Below the pieces are notes generated by a model. The model was not told the DNA's origin. It made no database searches and saw only the letters and a program-made list of their open reading frames with translations. The position numbers and the translations under genes were made by a program. A DNA stretch of 34,965 nt from a virus, in IMG/VR virus record IMGVR_UViG_3300027509_000002, positions 64,001 through 98,965 of that record; one strand, written 5' to 3'. Numbering within the stretch: position 1 is the stretch's first letter; each line of letters starts with the position of its first letter. Positions 5,793 through 12,767 of this stretch are shown here, in pieces.

Positions 5793-7430
5793 ATGGCAAC
5801 AAGTTTCAATTTTAATGGAAATACGATAAAAATTCCAGGTGTTTATTCAAACATCAAATCAGGTATTAAAAACCCTACACTCAATTTACCTTATGGCAAT
5901 GTAGTAGTCATTGACACAGGATCGGGAGCAGGTTTTGGTGGTGGTGCTGGAATTCAAGGACAATTAGAAAGCGGTAAAAAAGCCGTATATGAATTCGATA
6001 ACATTCAAGACTTTAGAGAATTTACTAAAGGTGGACTTTGGTGGTTATTGGCTTCCCCATTATTTAGGCCAGCAGGTTTAAATTTCTCAGGGATTAGTAA
6101 ATTAACTTATATCAGAGCAGCAGCTACTACAGCAGCAGAAATTGGATTAACGTTTACTGGTGCAAGTGACTCTTCTGCTGGTACAGAGGGTGGTTCAATC
6201 ACTCTTCAAGTAACTGATGAGGGGTTGGGTGCAAATGGTGTATTAAATGCAACAGATGAACTAATAAAGGGTTTTGCAACTAAGATGACTACAGGGTTAA
6301 TCGATAGCTCTAAGTTCATGATGAAGTTTTATGTAGGATCTTACACTGGATTAGATGAGAATGGACTTCCTTATGATAATATCAGTGAAGCAGATTCTAA
6401 GCCAAGATTATTGATCAGCTCACCTGAATTCAATAATATTGAAACACTTATTACATGGATGAAGACTGACTCTGAATTCCAAAAGAACTTTAAAGTAAAG
6501 GCATCTACAGTAACGGGTGATGGATCTATTGGTTCAGATGACTTAGATGCTTATGTTGACTATGAATTAGCGACAGGGGGAACAGAGGATTATGCAGTAT
6601 CAGGAATTATTGAAGATGCCTTAGAAGCAATCAAAGATGATCAAAGTTCATATATACTTGCAGACCAATGGGGTGCAGATGCTCAAAGTGCATTAAACTT
6701 TAGATTAGCTGAATTCATTAATAATGAGTCAGTATTTAAACCTGAGCTTGTAGTAGCTGGTGGTAAAGATAGAAATGAGTTTGCTCTTTCACTTGCTACA
6801 GCCCAATTCTACGATAACGATAGAGTAACAGTTGTTCATGGTGGCCCAAGACAAATAACAAGACAAGGATTAAAACTTTACAGTGCAATGTACACAGCAG
6901 CAGCCGTATTAGGTCGTGAAGCTGGAATAGCACCACAAGTGCCATTGACGTTTAAAAACATCAATGTAGATTCTTTACAGCATGATTTAACTGACAAAGA
7001 AGTTACTCAGGCATTAGATGCAGGTGTAGTAGTGGTTAGATTAGATGGAGCTTCATTTGACGTTATTAAGGGCGTGAATACATTACAAAAGAATACATTC
7101 TTAGTAAATGAAGATGGAACGACTCATTCTAAGCAGATCAGAAGAATTGCGAGACAGTTAAATAAGGAGATTATCATTAATGCTAAGCAGCAACTATGCA
7201 AGAACCCAGTGGGAACTAACAGAAACACTCTTTCACCAGAAGATGTGAAGGCATGGTTAACTGGATATTTGAGAACAAAGAAAGCATTACCTGGATCAGA
7301 TAATCTAATCCTAGACTTCTATGACATCACTGTTAGTAGAAATCAAGATGCTTATTCTGTTCAATATAAGTTTGTACCGAATAGTGAGATCAACTTCATA
7401 TTCTTCACAGGATTAATAGTTGAAGTTTAA
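5793..7430 (+). CDS. contractile tail sheath protein
   Basis: A 545-residue protein beginning with the typical sheath entry 'IPGVYS' near residue 15 and a Gly-rich 'GSGAGFGGGAGIQG' turn. The C-terminal half carries the conserved sheath core: 'LVVAGGKDRNEFALSLATAQFYDNDRV...', 'AAVLGREAGIAPQVPLTFKNI' (split here), a 'GVVVVRLDG' strand and a final part ending in 'EINFIFFTGLIVEV'. The length suits gp18-like sheaths of contractile phages. It would form the contractile outer cylinder. It has its own late-type promoter with a 22-base leader, and the tube gene follows after an intervening homing endonuclease. Confidence 0.88.
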   Translation: MATSFNFNGNTIKIPGVYSNIKSGIKNPTLNLPYGNVVVIDTGSGAGFGGGAGIQGQLESGKKAVYEFDNIQDFREFTKGGLWWLLASPLFRPAGLNFSGISKLTYIRAAATTAAEIGLTFTGASDSSAGTEGGSITLQVTDEGLGANGVLNATDELIKGFATKMTTGLIDSSKFMMKFYVGSYTGLDENGLPYDNISEADSKPRLLISSPEFNNIETLITWMKTDSEFQKNFKVKASTVTGDGSIGSDDLDAYVDYELATGGTEDYAVSGIIEDALEAIKDDQSSYILADQWGADAQSALNFRLAEFINNESVFKPELVVAGGKDRNEFALSLATAQFYDNDRVTVVHGGPRQITRQGLKLYSAMYTAAAVLGREAGIAPQVPLTFKNINVDSLQHDLTDKEVTQALDAGVVVVRLDGASFDVIKGVNTLQKNTFLVNEDGTTHSKQIRRIARQLNKEIIINAKQQLCKNPVGTNRNTLSPEDVKAWLTGYLRTKKALPGSDNLILDFYDITVSRNQDAYSVQYKFVPNSEINFIFFTGLIVEV

Positions 7431-7433
7431 TAA

Positions 7434-8057
7434 ATGATTGTTTACTGTACCACTAATTTAGTTAACGGAAGAAAATACATAGGGCAGGATTGCAATGACA
7501 ATCCTGCCTATTATGGTTCTGGAACATTAATTAAAAAAGCAATAAATAAGTACGGTAAAGAGAATTTTAAAAAAGAAATCTTAGCTCATGCAGAAGACTC
7601 TAGTCAATTAAATGATTTGGAAAAATACTATATAGAGTACTATGGTGCTGACCAATCTAGCTTGTTCTACAATATAGAATCTGGTGGCAAATCAAGCCCA
7701 TGTGCTGCTTCTACAAAAGAGAAATTAAGAATATATAATACAGGCAAAAAGCATTCGCAGGAAACTAAAGATAAGGTGTCCAAGGCATTTAAAGGAAGAG
7801 TGTCGCCAACAAAGGGCATGAAGATGTCAGAAGAGACAAAGCGTAAAATATCACTTGCAAATCAAGGCAAGAAAAGGACTGATGGGTTTAAAAGGCGAAT
7901 GAGGGAGATTCATTTAGGGCGAAAAGCAACTGATGAGCAAAAAACCAAGATGTCCATTAGTGCAAAAAAAAGATGTGCTAGGGGTATATCGGAGGAAACA
8001 AGAAAAAAATTGTCGGAAGCATCCAAGAAAAGTTGGGCTGCAAGAAAGAAGAAATAA
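7434..8057 (+). CDS. GIY-YIG homing endonuclease with NUMOD3-like repeats
   Basis: A 207-residue protein. The N-terminal GIY-YIG nuclease domain (about 1-90) shows 'IVYCTTNLVNGRKYIGQ', 'YYGSGTLIKKAINKYG', 'LEKYYIEYYG' and 'YNIESGG'. It is followed by four NUMOD3-like DNA-binding repeats of the type 'SEETKRKISLANQGKK', ending in a Lys/Arg-rich tail. It starts three bases after the sheath stop and ends just before the tube promoter, so it is a free-standing mobile gene placed between two structural genes without breaking either. It would cut related phage genomes lacking it, probably in the neighbouring sheath or tube gene (inference from known SegA-like behaviour). Confidence 0.9.
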   Translation: MIVYCTTNLVNGRKYIGQDCNDNPAYYGSGTLIKKAINKYGKENFKKEILAHAEDSSQLNDLEKYYIEYYGADQSSLFYNIESGGKSSPCAASTKEKLRIYNTGKKHSQETKDKVSKAFKGRVSPTKGMKMSEETKRKISLANQGKKRTDGFKRRMREIHLGRKATDEQKTKMSISAKKRCARGISEETRKKLSEASKKSWAARKKK

Positions 8058-8068
8058 TTATATTTATA
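8058..8068 (+). promoter_or_regulatory. late-type promoter motif TTATATTTATA before tail tube gene
   Basis: Exact match to TTATNTTTATA; ends 22 bases before the ATG at 8091. It begins directly after the homing endonuclease stop, so tube transcription can be independent of the insert. Confidence 0.5.
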
Positions 8069-8090
8069 ATAACATTAAAAGAAAAAAGAT

Positions 8091-8612
8091 ATGTCAAATC
8101 AGGTTTTGCACGGTGGGATAGCCATCATTAAAGTAAGAGGGCAAGTTGTCGGTCTTATGAGAGATGTAAGAATCTCTGATTCATTCCAACGTGCCGATAT
8201 TAGAGGATTAGGAACTATTTTACCACAGGAAGCACCTGTGACTCAATGGAGTGGATCATTAACATGTTCGTTCTATATGATTGATTACAGAAAGACTGGT
8301 ATTCCAGGTGCGGTAAGACGTGATGTAGGAATATCCAATGCAGCTTCACAAGTGGCAAATGGAATCAACACTTCAAACTTTGAAGATAATCTTACATTAG
8401 ATGACATAGGAGTACAGATTGATCTTTATAAGAAGATTGCTGATGCTGGTTCACCTGATCCTAACACAGGATTAATTATACCAACGTCTGAGCCATTGGC
8501 TACTGTGACAAGATGTTTCATTGAAAGTGAAAACATTAATATATCAGAGGGAGTTGTTTCTGGTAAAGATCAGAGTTTCAGATATTTAGATCCTATTGTG
8601 TATAACCCATAG
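8091..8612 (+). CDS. tail tube protein
   Basis: A 173-residue beta-rich protein that follows the sheath, separated only by the mobile endonuclease. Its content matches small tube proteins (gp19/FII-like): 'GIAIIKVRGQVVGLMRDV', 'RGLGTILPQEAPVTQWSG', 'TCSFYMIDYRK'. It would polymerise into the inner tube beneath the sheath. The reading frame has its own promoter motif and a 22-base leader, and is followed by a strong terminator hairpin at 8651. Family assignment rests mainly on size, composition and gene order. Confidence 0.8.
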   Translation: MSNQVLHGGIAIIKVRGQVVGLMRDVRISDSFQRADIRGLGTILPQEAPVTQWSGSLTCSFYMIDYRKTGIPGAVRRDVGISNAASQVANGINTSNFEDNLTLDDIGVQIDLYKKIADAGSPDPNTGLIIPTSEPLATVTRCFIESENINISEGVVSGKDQSFRYLDPIVYNP

Positions 8613-8650
8613 TAGATTAACTACTCTAATATGAGATATTATTAGACCCT

Positions 8651-8683
8651 AGCCTCTATCATTTATTTGGTAGGGGCTTTTTT
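8651..8683 (+). terminator. rho-independent terminator after tail tube gene
   Basis: AGCCTCTATC (8651-8660) pairs with GGTAGGGGCT (8669-8678), including two G-T pairs, around an 8-base loop and followed by a T run to 8683. Confidence 0.8.
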
Positions 8684-8700
8684 ATTAGAAAAAAATGTTA

Positions 8701-8708
8701 TATATTTG
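8701..8708 (+). promoter_or_regulatory. Bacteroidetes-type -7 box TATATTTG in gap 8613-8864
   Basis: Matches TAnnTTTG exactly, but no TTTG lies at the usual -33 spacing. It sits between two strong terminators, so a transcript from here would be about 100 bases and end at the hairpin at 8787-8813. Apart from these sites and the next promoter I see nothing else in this 252-base gap. Confidence 0.3.
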
Positions 8709-8786
8709 ATTTATGGTTTTGGACTCATGTTTTTGTTTCATGATTGTTCTTTATTTTTCATATTTTTTATTTGTTAAGAGCAAATT

Positions 8787-8813
8787 AGCCCCTATTGCAA
8801 TAGGGGCTTTTTT
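8787..8813 (+). terminator. rho-independent terminator (perfect 11-bp palindrome)
   Basis: AGCCCCTATTG (8787-8797) and CAATAGGGGCT (8798-8808) form a perfect inverted repeat followed by six T bases. It is the second terminator between the tube gene and the small membrane protein gene. Confidence 0.85.
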
Positions 8814-8829
8814 GTTTCAAATAGTTTAC

Positions 8830-8837
8830 TATATTTG
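8830..8837 (+). promoter_or_regulatory. Bacteroidetes-type promoter -7 box TATATTTG
   Basis: Exact TAnnTTTG box 27 bases before the ATG at 8865. A TTTG at 8811-8814 is closer (15 bases) than the usual 19-20, so the -33 element is weak. The leader is A-rich. Confidence 0.5.
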
Positions 8838-8864
8838 CATTGTAACTAAACACAAAAATTAACA

Positions 8865-9098
8865 ATGGAAACATTAAACAAAGTATGGGCTTGGATTCAA
8901 GGCCAAAGTAAAGGAACAAAGACAGCAGTAGCAGTAATTGCAGTAGTGGGCGTAATAGCTTACTTCTTAATTCCAGATTTTAAAGAGACAGTAAATGATA
9001 AATTGAATATTGGAGATAGTACCGTAGTAGATACGGCAATTGTAATGCCAATTGATACAGTGATCAATGATACTATAGTAGTAGATACAGTGAAATAA
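8865..9098 (+). CDS. small membrane protein with Asp-Thr-rich tail, 77 aa
   Basis: A single membrane segment (about residues 20-36, 'TAVAVIAVVGVIAYFLI') follows a short polar N-terminus. The remaining 40 residues are Val/Ile/Asp/Thr-rich with 'DTVINDTIVVDTVK', like the DTT linkers of Bacteroidetes surface proteins and of the metalloprotease encoded at 10775. It is a single-gene unit: own -7 box upstream and terminators on both sides. Topology is uncertain; a holin or envelope-modifying role is possible, but a real holin would usually be shorter on the tail side. Confidence 0.7.
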   Translation: METLNKVWAWIQGQSKGTKTAVAVIAVVGVIAYFLIPDFKETVNDKLNIGDSTVVDTAIVMPIDTVINDTIVVDTVK

Positions 9099-9121
9099 GT
9101 TTACTATTAACTGTAAACAGT

Positions 9122-9154
9122 AAAGCCCCTTGGAGAAATCCTTGGGGCTTTTTT
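9122..9154 (+). terminator. rho-independent terminator after small membrane protein gene
   Basis: AAAGCCCC (9122-9129) pairs with GGGGCTTT (9144-9151); an inner GGA/TCC pairing extends the stem across a two-base mismatch; a T run follows. It ends one base before the convergent minus-strand gene ends at 9156. Confidence 0.8.
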
Positions 9155-9155
9155 G

Positions 9156-9479
9156 TTATGAACGAATTTGCATGGGTACAGTATCAATGCAATATTTTTT
9201 ATCATTGGAGCAGTAGTATTCGATCTGCTTATCAAGATTTTTCATCTTTAAATTCAATCGACTCGATTCTTTTAGATAGTAATCGTATTCATCTGCATTG
9301 AAATTTTCCTCTAATTCTTCCTTTAGTCTCTTGCAATGATACCATGCACATTCTATTTGTTCTCTAGCATTTAGAGCATCGAAGGCGTAACTACAGTGAT
9401 TTTCTACTTCCCATAGATGTGTAGATGTATTTTTAATTGCCCTTTTATAGAGGCGTATTTTGTGTTTTTTTATCTGCAT
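9156..9479 (-). CDS. hypothetical protein, 107 aa
   Basis: Not recognised. A basic N-terminus ('QIKKHKIRLYKRAIKN') is followed by a helical, Glu/Lys-rich body with several cysteines (for example 'ECAWYHCKRLKEE' and 'EYYCSNDKKYC'). No membrane segment. It is the last gene of the four-gene minus-strand operon 10698 to 9156, starting 6 bases after the stop of the thymidylate-synthase-like gene. Confidence 0.65.
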   Translation of the reverse strand: MQIKKHKIRLYKRAIKNTSTHLWEVENHCSYAFDALNAREQIECAWYHCKRLKEELEENFNADEYDYYLKESSRLNLKMKNLDKQIEYYCSNDKKYCIDTVPMQIRS

Positions 9480-9485
9480 GTGTAA

Positions 9486-10073
9486 TTAGGTAGTTAAGTT
9501 GTCAATAGAAAAATGAATTTGTTTTAATCTCATCGATAAAGATCTGGCCACCATTTGTGAAAATTGTAAAATCAATAAAGACTCATGTAGGAACTCATTG
9601 TGGACAGAAAAGGACTTGATGTGTACATTTACATGTAATTTGTTATTAACTGCCTGAAAACCGATAGAAAGTATGTTAGGCGAGTCGTAAGCATGTTGAG
9701 ATTGCTCTTTACCGTCATATATAGTTACATAAGCATCTAATGAATCAGGATTATGTAAAAGTTTCTCTGTAGCAATATCAAACTGCATAGCCCTTTTCAT
9801 TTGCCATCCATAGTTAGAATTCACCTTGCCTATCTCATTTATTAAATGCTCATAGTGATGTCGTAGTGATGGAGGTACAGATAAATCACCATTCATATAG
9901 AAATCTAATTTAGCAGTTACAATTTCTTTAATGTCATAAGGTATGTCACTACTATCTGGATCTGTAATAGTTAATGACATATTATATTTATGTACATCAT
10001 TATGATCTATTGTGGATTCTTTAACAATGGTTTTTAAATCTTCAAAAGCCGTATTTATTGTAGGCGTATTCAT
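9486..10073 (-). CDS. degenerate thymidylate-synthase-like protein
   Basis: A 195-residue protein that can be aligned by eye with the second half of ThyA: 'YGWQ' at 88-91 (ThyA YGKQ), 'NPDSLDA' at 108-114 (ThyA DPDSRRI), 'SPNILSIGFQAVNNKLHVNV' from 131 (ThyA '[20 protein letters not shown]'), 'IKS' at 152-154 (ThyA QRS), then a helix 'LQFSQMVARSLSM' like ThyA 'ALLVHMMAQQCDL'. The catalytic Cys of the P-C-H motif is Asn133, and the phosphate-binding RR pair is Leu-Asp, so synthase activity is unlikely. It is shorter than ThyA (264) and lacks its C-terminal end. It may bind a nucleotide or a protein partner. Its start overlaps the upstream stop (ATGA). Confidence 0.6.
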   Translation of the reverse strand: MNTPTINTAFEDLKTIVKESTIDHNDVHKYNMSLTITDPDSSDIPYDIKEIVTAKLDFYMNGDLSVPPSLRHHYEHLINEIGKVNSNYGWQMKRAMQFDIATEKLLHNPDSLDAYVTIYDGKEQSQHAYDSPNILSIGFQAVNNKLHVNVHIKSFSVHNEFLHESLLILQFSQMVARSLSMRLKQIHFSIDNLTT

Positions 10074-10339
10074 TGTTCGTTTTTTAATGATAATATTTCT
10101 TGATTTAAGCCATCAATTTCATCTTCTAATCTTTGATTGGTTCTATCCAGCTCACATATCTCCGACTCTAATCCATCTATCTCTATTACGGCTTCATTGT
10201 ATAGATCTTCATAACTATCTTCTGTAATTGCTTCTTTTTTAGATCTTAACATATCATTCGCCTTTTCTTTGAAGGTCATCATGTCAAACTTTTGAGCATA
10301 TATGGCCAGAGTTGTTAATTCGTCTTCTGTAAATTCCAT
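10070..10339 (-). CDS. coiled-coil protein, 89 aa
   Basis: Residues about 42-88 form a clear heptad coiled coil ('IDGLESEICELDRTNQRL' and onward). The N-terminal 40 residues are helical and acidic. No membrane segment. It overlaps the thymidylate-synthase-like gene in an ATGA junction, and 8 bases separate it from the gene before. Such small coiled-coil proteins are common in phage early regions; function unknown. Confidence 0.7.
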   Translation of the reverse strand: MEFTEDELTTLAIYAQKFDMMTFKEKANDMLRSKKEAITEDSYEDLYNEAVIEIDGLESEICELDRTNQRLEDEIDGLNQEILSLKNEQ

Positions 10340-10347
10340 CGTTTTAT

Positions 10348-10698
10348 TTATTGTTGTTTAACATCTCGTTGTTTAAATCCCCCTTTTTCATCTATTAACA
10401 TGAATCCATCGCCATTCTTAGCACTTACATGAAGATTGGCTAAATCATAGAGTCTATCATATATTCTAACATAGTGAATATTAAAGATAGGGTCTTTCAA
10501 TTCGTCTCCAATGATTGATTCTGTATATAGGTCATTATTAATTAATGTTTTCATTCCCAAAACACTGCCTATTCTCTTCATGAGAACTCTTTTCCCAACA
10601 TTGTGTTTCATTACATATGCAAAAATTAATCGGTCATGCCATTTTAATTTCCCCTTTATAAAGGTATATATGTCCTTTTTTCTTTGATCCTTATGCAT
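10348..10698 (-). CDS. hypothetical protein, 116 aa (first gene of minus-strand operon)
   Basis: Not recognised. Basic N-terminal half ('MHKDQRKKDIYTFIKGKLKW', 'KHNVGKRVLMKRIGSVLG') followed by a mixed alpha/beta half. No membrane segment. Its start faces the divergent protease gene across 76 bases that also hold the protease promoter motif. On the minus strand this spacer has only poor matches to TAnnTTTG, so the operon promoter is not clear. Confidence 0.65.
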   Translation of the reverse strand: MHKDQRKKDIYTFIKGKLKWHDRLIFAYVMKHNVGKRVLMKRIGSVLGMKTLINNDLYTESIIGDELKDPIFNIHYVRIYDRLYDLANLHVSAKNGDGFMLIDEKGGFKQRDVKQQ

Positions 10699-10754
10699 TC
10701 TCTTATATTTTGCGTTTAAAAAAAACTAAGATACTAAAAAAATCAATGCGATCA

Positions 10755-10775
10755 GCTTTAGTTATTTTTATATTA
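10755..10775 (+). promoter_or_regulatory. late-type promoter motif overlapping metalloprotease start
   Basis: Identical over 21 bases to the sheath promoter region 5750-5770, with exact TTATTTTTATA at 10762-10772. The ATG at 10775 lies only two bases after the core, so if this is a -7 element the message is nearly leaderless. Confidence 0.5.
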
Positions 10776-12028
10776 TGAACATTCTATTATTCCTACCATT
10801 ACTCTTTACGAATCCAGACACCAATGAATACGTTACTTGCTTAGAGGGTGAGATCGATACTTCACTAAATCACGTATCAGAACCACTATATTATAGTTTT
10901 GCAGAAGACTGTAGAATTGTTGATTACTTTGCAGTAGCCGATTATCAAATGTATTTAGATTTTGGATCAAACGTAAGTGCTGTAGTGAACCATATAGAAA
11001 CTGTTACGGCTTTAAGTAATGACGATTATCAAAATGCATTTAGTACTGAAATTCAATTGAATTTAGTTGGAACATATGTTTCTACCAGCCCATCGGCTGA
11101 TTTATGGAATGATTCTACGCCCACTAGCATTATTAATCAATTATCCCAATTTAGATCATGGGATCAGTCAGGTGGAATTACAGTGCCACATGAATTGGCA
11201 TCTCTATGGACAGGTACGGATTATTCAGGAAGTGTTATTGGCATTGCGTATGTAGGTGGCGTATGTAGAGGCGTACCGTATAATGTATTAGAATACTACA
11301 ATACTGATCCAAATATGCTAAGACAGTTAATGACACATGAGATCGGACATAATTTTTCTGCTGGACATGATCCATCTGGAACTTCATTTATTATGTCGCC
11401 ATTGGTATCAGGAACAAATTTATGGAGCTCTGCAAGTATAGTAGAAATAAGTGAATTTATAGATGACAACAATTCATGTTTAACTGAATGCACAACAACA
11501 ATAGACCCAGAAGAACCAGATACATGTATAGGTGATGTAACTATATACGATACTACATTTATTCCAGTGAACATTCCAGTAACAATGTATGACACTACTA
11601 TTATACCTGTACAGATAGATGACACTACATATAACGATGTAATTGTAAATGTGTATGACACTAATGTGATTATAGTTCAAACACATGATACCATTATTAC
11701 ACAGATCAATATTAATGAGTACGACACGAACATTACGATCATTAATGTGGTAGATACTACTTACAACAACATTATCGTAGTTGTAGAGGTTACAGAATAC
11801 GATACGATTATCGAATACATCTATGTAACAGATACCATTATAGTAGATACTATCTACATAACAGATACAATATGTGATTTTACAACGGGATTTGGAACGC
11901 CAATAAGCCCAGAAAATGCACCACCTCATGTGAGGGGTACATATACTATTCTAGGCCAGCAAATAGGAGCAATAAGGAAATCAGGCTACTATATTATTGA
12001 TGGGGTATTGTATTATGTGAGCTTTTAG
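10775..12028 (+). CDS. secreted metzincin zinc protease with Asp-Thr-rich stalk and possible T9SS-like C-terminus
   Basis: A 417-residue protein. A short hydrophobic N-terminus ('NILLFLPLLF') may be a minimal export signal. The protease domain (about 45-235) carries the metzincin zinc site 'THEIGHNFSAGHD' (H188, E189, H192, H198) and a Met-turn 'SFIMSP' (M207), as in reprolysin-like M12B peptidases. Residues about 255-365 repeat 'YDTT...' units of roughly 12-25 residues, a linker type seen in Bacteroidetes exported proteins. The end, 'GTYTILGQQIG' then 'KSGYYIIDGVLYYVSF', resembles a shortened T9SS type A sorting domain. It shares its promoter sequence with the sheath gene, so it is probably expressed late. 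Its target (host surface layer, exopolymer-associated protein, or capsid) is unknown. Confidence 0.82.
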   Translation: MNILLFLPLLFTNPDTNEYVTCLEGEIDTSLNHVSEPLYYSFAEDCRIVDYFAVADYQMYLDFGSNVSAVVNHIETVTALSNDDYQNAFSTEIQLNLVGTYVSTSPSADLWNDSTPTSIINQLSQFRSWDQSGGITVPHELASLWTGTDYSGSVIGIAYVGGVCRGVPYNVLEYYNTDPNMLRQLMTHEIGHNFSAGHDPSGTSFIMSPLVSGTNLWSSASIVEISEFIDDNNSCLTECTTTIDPEEPDTCIGDVTIYDTTFIPVNIPVTMYDTTIIPVQIDDTTYNDVIVNVYDTNVIIVQTHDTIITQININEYDTNITIINVVDTTYNNIIVVVEVTEYDTIIEYIYVTDTIIVDTIYITDTICDFTTGFGTPISPENAPPHVRGTYTILGQQIGAIRKSGYYIIDGVLYYVSF

Positions 12029-12201
12029 GAAGAGCGTTGTGCTCTTTCCTCTGCCATCATTTGCTCCAATCTTTCCATTCTTCTAATGGCTATTGAAGCC
12101 TTACTTTCAAGGTAAGTTAATGTAACGTGAGATTTACAGGCTTCAATGTCTTTAAGTAATTCTGCTTTATTCTTTGCTTTTAATTCTTCTGGACTCATCA
12201 T
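12025..12201 (-). CDS. hypothetical protein, 58 aa
   Basis: An open frame from the ATG at 12201 (a second ATG follows directly) to TAA at 12025. The product is a single charged helix or coiled coil: 'SPEELKAKNKAELLKDIE', ..., 'RRMERLEQMMAEERAQRSS'. It fills the only sizeable gap downstream of the minus-strand operon and overlaps the convergent protease stop by four bases. Position and protein-like composition support it; its shortness leaves some doubt. Confidence 0.6.
   Translation of the reverse strand: MMSPEELKAKNKAELLKDIEACKSHVTLTYLESKASIAIRRMERLEQMMAEERAQRSS
12027..12050. terminator. hairpin at convergent gene ends (weak)
   Basis: AGGAAGAGC (12027-12035) pairs with GCTCTTTCCT (12041-12050) with one bulged base. 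It begins at the protease stop and lies inside the 3' end of the minus-strand gene. Neither side has a good T run, so termination is uncertain. Confidence 0.35.
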
Positions 12202-12254
12202 AACGATTATTTTAGGTGGTTTCTAAGTACATTAACGGGAGAAAAATAAAAAGG

Positions 12255-12539
12255 TTACAAAAAATCTGTAATTTTATCTAATCTTTTAAACACATCATCC
12301 ACTTTTAGTGGCTTTTCCAGACTATATCCACACTTACTTAATCCATTGCAAACATTCTCCATGGTTTTTTTCAATTGATCCCTAATTTCTTCTCTTGTAA
12401 AGAGCTCTTGATCATTATCAGCAGTTTGCTCTTTATTCTGTAATAGAAATATATCTACGTCTGCCATAGTCATGGCCACTAAGAATTTAAGATTCAATAA
12501 TGTTTCTGATATACCCTCTTGTTCGTGTGTGATGTTCAT
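12255..12539 (-). CDS. hypothetical protein, 94 aa
   Basis: Not recognised. Helical, acidic protein; a middle hydrophobic stretch ('NLKFLVAMTMADVDIFLL') is amphipathic rather than a clear membrane segment. It is separated by one base from the preceding gene (12541), showing that it belongs to the minus-strand operon starting at 13852. Confidence 0.65.
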   Translation of the reverse strand: MNITHEQEGISETLLNLKFLVAMTMADVDIFLLQNKEQTADNDQELFTREEIRDQLKKTMENVCNGLSKCGYSLEKPLKVDDVFKRLDKITDFL

Positions 12540-12540
12540 A

Positions 12541-12765
12541 TTAGCTTCTTTTTAATAATTGATCTTCTGATACATCTGGAATGGTTAATTCTTTTCTATC
12601 CATAAATTCATCATTGAATGGAACGAATACTGCACCCATTGGCTTATCTTCTAAGTAGTGTTCATATATCCATCCACCAGGCACTCTTATAGCCCAAGTG
12701 TCTTGATCTATCTCTGTTCTCTCATGTAATTTAAGATCGTATATTTTCTTTTCTTTTGTACTCAT
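12541..12765 (-). CDS. hypothetical protein, 74 aa, 'RVPGGWIY' type
   Basis: Small protein with the core 'WAIRVPGGWIYEHYLED' and 'AVFVPFNDEFMDRKE'. I recall this RVPGGWIY...FVPF pattern from small uncharacterised phage and prophage proteins, but cannot give a family name. No membrane segment or catalytic motif. It lies two bases after the preceding gene and one base before the next, within a compact operon. Confidence 0.65.
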   Translation of the reverse strand: MSTKEKKIYDLKLHERTEIDQDTWAIRVPGGWIYEHYLEDKPMGAVFVPFNDEFMDRKELTIPDVSEDQLLKRS

Positions 12766-12767
12766 GA

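Noticed and set aside
8713-8862. A 49-codon hydrophobic frame in the gap after the tail tube gene
   Set aside because: It runs through a strong terminator hairpin and the -7 box of the next gene, and starts only five bases after the only candidate promoter box. Probably chance.
11480-11929. Long open frame on the minus strand opposite the protease stalk
   Set aside because: It mirrors the repetitive D-T-T coding sequence; its Tyr/Cys/Asn-rich product looks like an antisense artefact with no promoter.
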